A stretch of 33,128 bases of DNA, taken from contig SXSC01000306.1 of the NCBI GenBank assembly GCA_005792355.1, forward strand, positions 1 to 33,128, written 5' to 3'. The DNA comes from Opitutaceae bacterium. GTDB taxonomy: Bacteria; Verrucomicrobiota; Verrucomicrobiia; Opitutales; Opitutaceae. Each line of letters opens with the position of its first letter. Position 1 is the stretch's first letter. The translations under genes were made by a program, and so were the position numbers. Below the pieces are notes generated by a model. That model made no database searches, was not told the origin of the DNA, and saw nothing but the letters and a program-made list of their open reading frames with translations. This document shows positions 31,755 to 33,128 of the stretch, in pieces.

Positions 31755-33057
31755 GCGCCGGCACCACCGCCGATCCATCCCAACGTCGTTTCGCCTCCGG
31801 ATGGGTGTCGCGGAGAATCGCCTGGATGCGCTGCCTTTCCTCCGCCGGAAGATACGCATAACGGTCCTTGGGATCGCGGCTCTCCAAGGCCGACTTCAGG
31901 CGCGAAAAGATCCGCTCCTTGAGCGGCTCCGGCAGCGCGGCGAACGACTTCGAGTAGATCAGATAGCTGCAGCGGTTCGCAAAAATCCGCCCGTGCAAAT
32001 CGAGGTCCTTCAACGCCAGCCCGGCGCCGCTGCGCGGTGCACCTGCGACAAACGCCGTGCGAAACTCCGCGCTTCCGACCACGCCGTCGGGCAGCACCGC
32101 CTCCTGGCGAAACAGCAGCCGGTCCACCACGTCCTGCACCGCCCCGGCGAAGACGCTCTTCACGCTGTCGTAGGTCGGCTCGTCGGTTTCCGTTTCCTTG
32201 AAGTGCTGCTGCAGCGAACGTTGGTAAACGATCATCTTGCGCGCTGCGAAGGCCGCGCGCGTGATGGCATTTTGCATCGCCGTCTGATGTTCGAAGACGA
32301 GCAACGCCACGACATCGCTCGTCGGGGCGAGATAGTCGCCCGTGTCGAAAAACTCCGAGAGTTCCTCCGGCCGCGAGCTGGTTGGCTCGAAGACCAGACG
32401 ATCGCCCGACTCGGACGCGAACGCATTGCCGCGGTGCGGCGTGGCGCCGCGATAGCCGGTCACGTACCATCCGCCCCAGCGCTCGGCGAAGGAAGTCTGG
32501 TCGTCGACGATTTGCGTGCCGTAACGGAGCAGCGGCTCGCCCGTCGCGCTCGCGAAAACCGAGCGCACAAACACCCCGGGCACCTCGCGCACAAACGTCC
32601 CGCCGTGGCAACTCAGGCACTCCGCGTCGCGCACGATTTGCGGCGGGCCCTGGCGCAGCGCCGGCAAATCAAACGCGTAGAACACCGGCCCGAGCTGCGG
32701 ATCAATGGTGGTGATTTCCACCAGGCCGCCCGGCACCCAGCCCACGAACGCGTCGTCCGAAAAATAAATCACCCGCGGCCGCTGGGGCCGGATGCGGCCG
32801 CGCTGCAGGCTGGTCTTGGAAAAAACCACCACCTGGCTCGCCCGCGAAATATGAAACTCCGCCAGCAGCGCGGTCAGCACCTTTTGTTCGCTGCCGGCGA
32901 AAACCAGCGCCCCGGAGGTCAGCCGCCGCTGGAGCGCCGCCACCGCGTCGTTCGGGGTGCTCGCCGAGTAGTTCACGGGGGGTTTCTCGTAGTCCGGCAC
33001 GCCCTGCGCGAGCCCGAGGGCGGCGCTGGCGAGCATCGCGGCGAGTGGCGCGACCAA
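31729..33057 (-). CDS. Exported protein with one CxxCH heme motif, function unknown
   Basis: About 440 residues with a signal-like N-terminus (LLVAPLAAMLASAALGLAQG). It carries one c-type heme motif, CLSCH (about residues 147-151), inside a conserved-looking block: VVVFSKTSLQRGRI, RVIYFSDDAFVGWVPGG before it and RWGGWYVTGYRG, HRGNAF after it. I have seen proteins of this pattern in Planctomycetes, Verrucomicrobia and Bacteroidetes but know no function. The second half is helical. The frame is open to GTG 33114 inside an inverted repeat; TTG 33057 gives a better signal peptide, so the start is uncertain. It converges on cyoE with a 26-base overlap. Confidence 0.75.
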   Translation of the reverse strand: MVAPLAAMLASAALGLAQGVPDYEKPPVNYSASTPNDAVAALQRRLTSGALVFAGSEQKVLTALLAEFHISRASQVVVFSKTSLQRGRIRPQRPRVIYFSDDAFVGWVPGGLVEITTIDPQLGPVFYAFDLPALRQGPPQIVRDAECLSCHGGTFVREVPGVFVRSVFASATGEPLLRYGTQIVDDQTSFAERWGGWYVTGYRGATPHRGNAFASESGDRLVFEPTSSRPEELSEFFDTGDYLAPTSDVVALLVFEHQTAMQNAITRAAFAARKMIVYQRSLQQHFKETETDEPTYDSVKSVFAGAVQDVVDRLLFRQEAVLPDGVVGSAEFRTAFVAGAPRSGAGLALKDLDLHGRIFANRCSYLIYSKSFAALPEPLKERIFSRLKSALESRDPKDRYAYLPAEERQRIQAILRDTHPEAKRRWDGSAVVPAPTKVRAGQ

Positions 33058-33078
33058 TAACTTTCGTGACGTGCAGCG

Positions 33079-33128
33079 GCGAGCGCCAGCGAGTGGACCA
33101 CCGGCGCGCTCCACTCGCTGGCGCTCGC
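33079..33128. repeat. Inverted repeat with 19-bp perfect arms at the right edge
   Basis: GCGAGCGCCAGCGAGTGGA (33079-33097) and its exact complement (33110-33128) enclose 12 bases. The right arm ends at the window edge, so the stem may continue. It resembles a dispersed intergenic hairpin element. Confidence 0.8.

Overview
The window looks like a chromosomal denitrification and respiration region from a GC-rich Verrucomicrobiota, most likely the Opitutaceae. This is inferred from codon and GC character, weak Shine-Dalgarno signals, a beta-propeller protein with a C-terminal domain I associate with that group, an ECF sigma factor paired with a TIR-Ser/Thr kinase-TPR protein, and several short dispersed inverted repeats. 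No rRNA, tRNA, CRISPR array or complete mobile element was seen.

Layout. 1-1098: start of a cbb3 oxidase operon (small membrane protein, then ccoN running off the left edge). 1212-2177: PocR-AraC regulator. 2552-6194: four signalling genes on the plus strand (soluble PAS histidine kinase, single-domain receiver, receiver-HisKA_3 kinase, NarL-type regulator), then a cysteine-containing unknown (6255-6737). 6775-13128, minus strand: the nitrite reductase block, in transcriptional order nirK-cytochrome c fusion, nirV, a SCO protein, a beta-barrel porin, DUF2249, a cupin and a Dnr-like Crp/Fnr regulator. 13749-17603: ECF sigma and TIR-kinase-TPR protein. 17749-19065: exported beta-propeller. 19278-19504: decayed vapBC. 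19573-20382: YwiC-like membrane protein. 20934-23477: B12-dependent, oxygen-independent ribonucleotide reductase. 23732-30700, minus strand: a nitric oxide reductase-type operon (divergent heme-copper subunit I-like protein, tiny membrane protein, CuA subunit II, tyrosine-less subunit I, SCO protein, cytochrome b/Fe-S fusion). 30816-31754: divergent heme O synthase. 31729-33057: exported protein with one CxxCH motif.

How it fits together. NirK makes NO from nitrite and the CuA heme-copper enzyme is the likely NO sink. SCO proteins and CyoE would serve copper and heme maturation, and the cytochrome b/Fe-S protein may link the quinol pool to the reductase. Two identical 16-bp FNR/Dnr-type boxes lie upstream of nirK and between the nor-like operon and cyoE, and a third related box precedes ywiC. 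The Crp/Fnr protein encoded here has the E-xx-SR recognition helix expected to bind them. A second, unrelated odd-centred palindrome, core GTMACGTA-N-TACGTKAC, occurs as three perfect copies (21, 31 and 25 bp) upstream of the PAS kinase, the Crp/Fnr gene and the SCO/cytochrome b pair. I cannot assign its regulator. The best candidates for something undescribed are this second operator family and the unusual nor-like operon with two heme-copper subunit I-type proteins and a cytochrome b fused to a cysteine-less MvhD-like domain.
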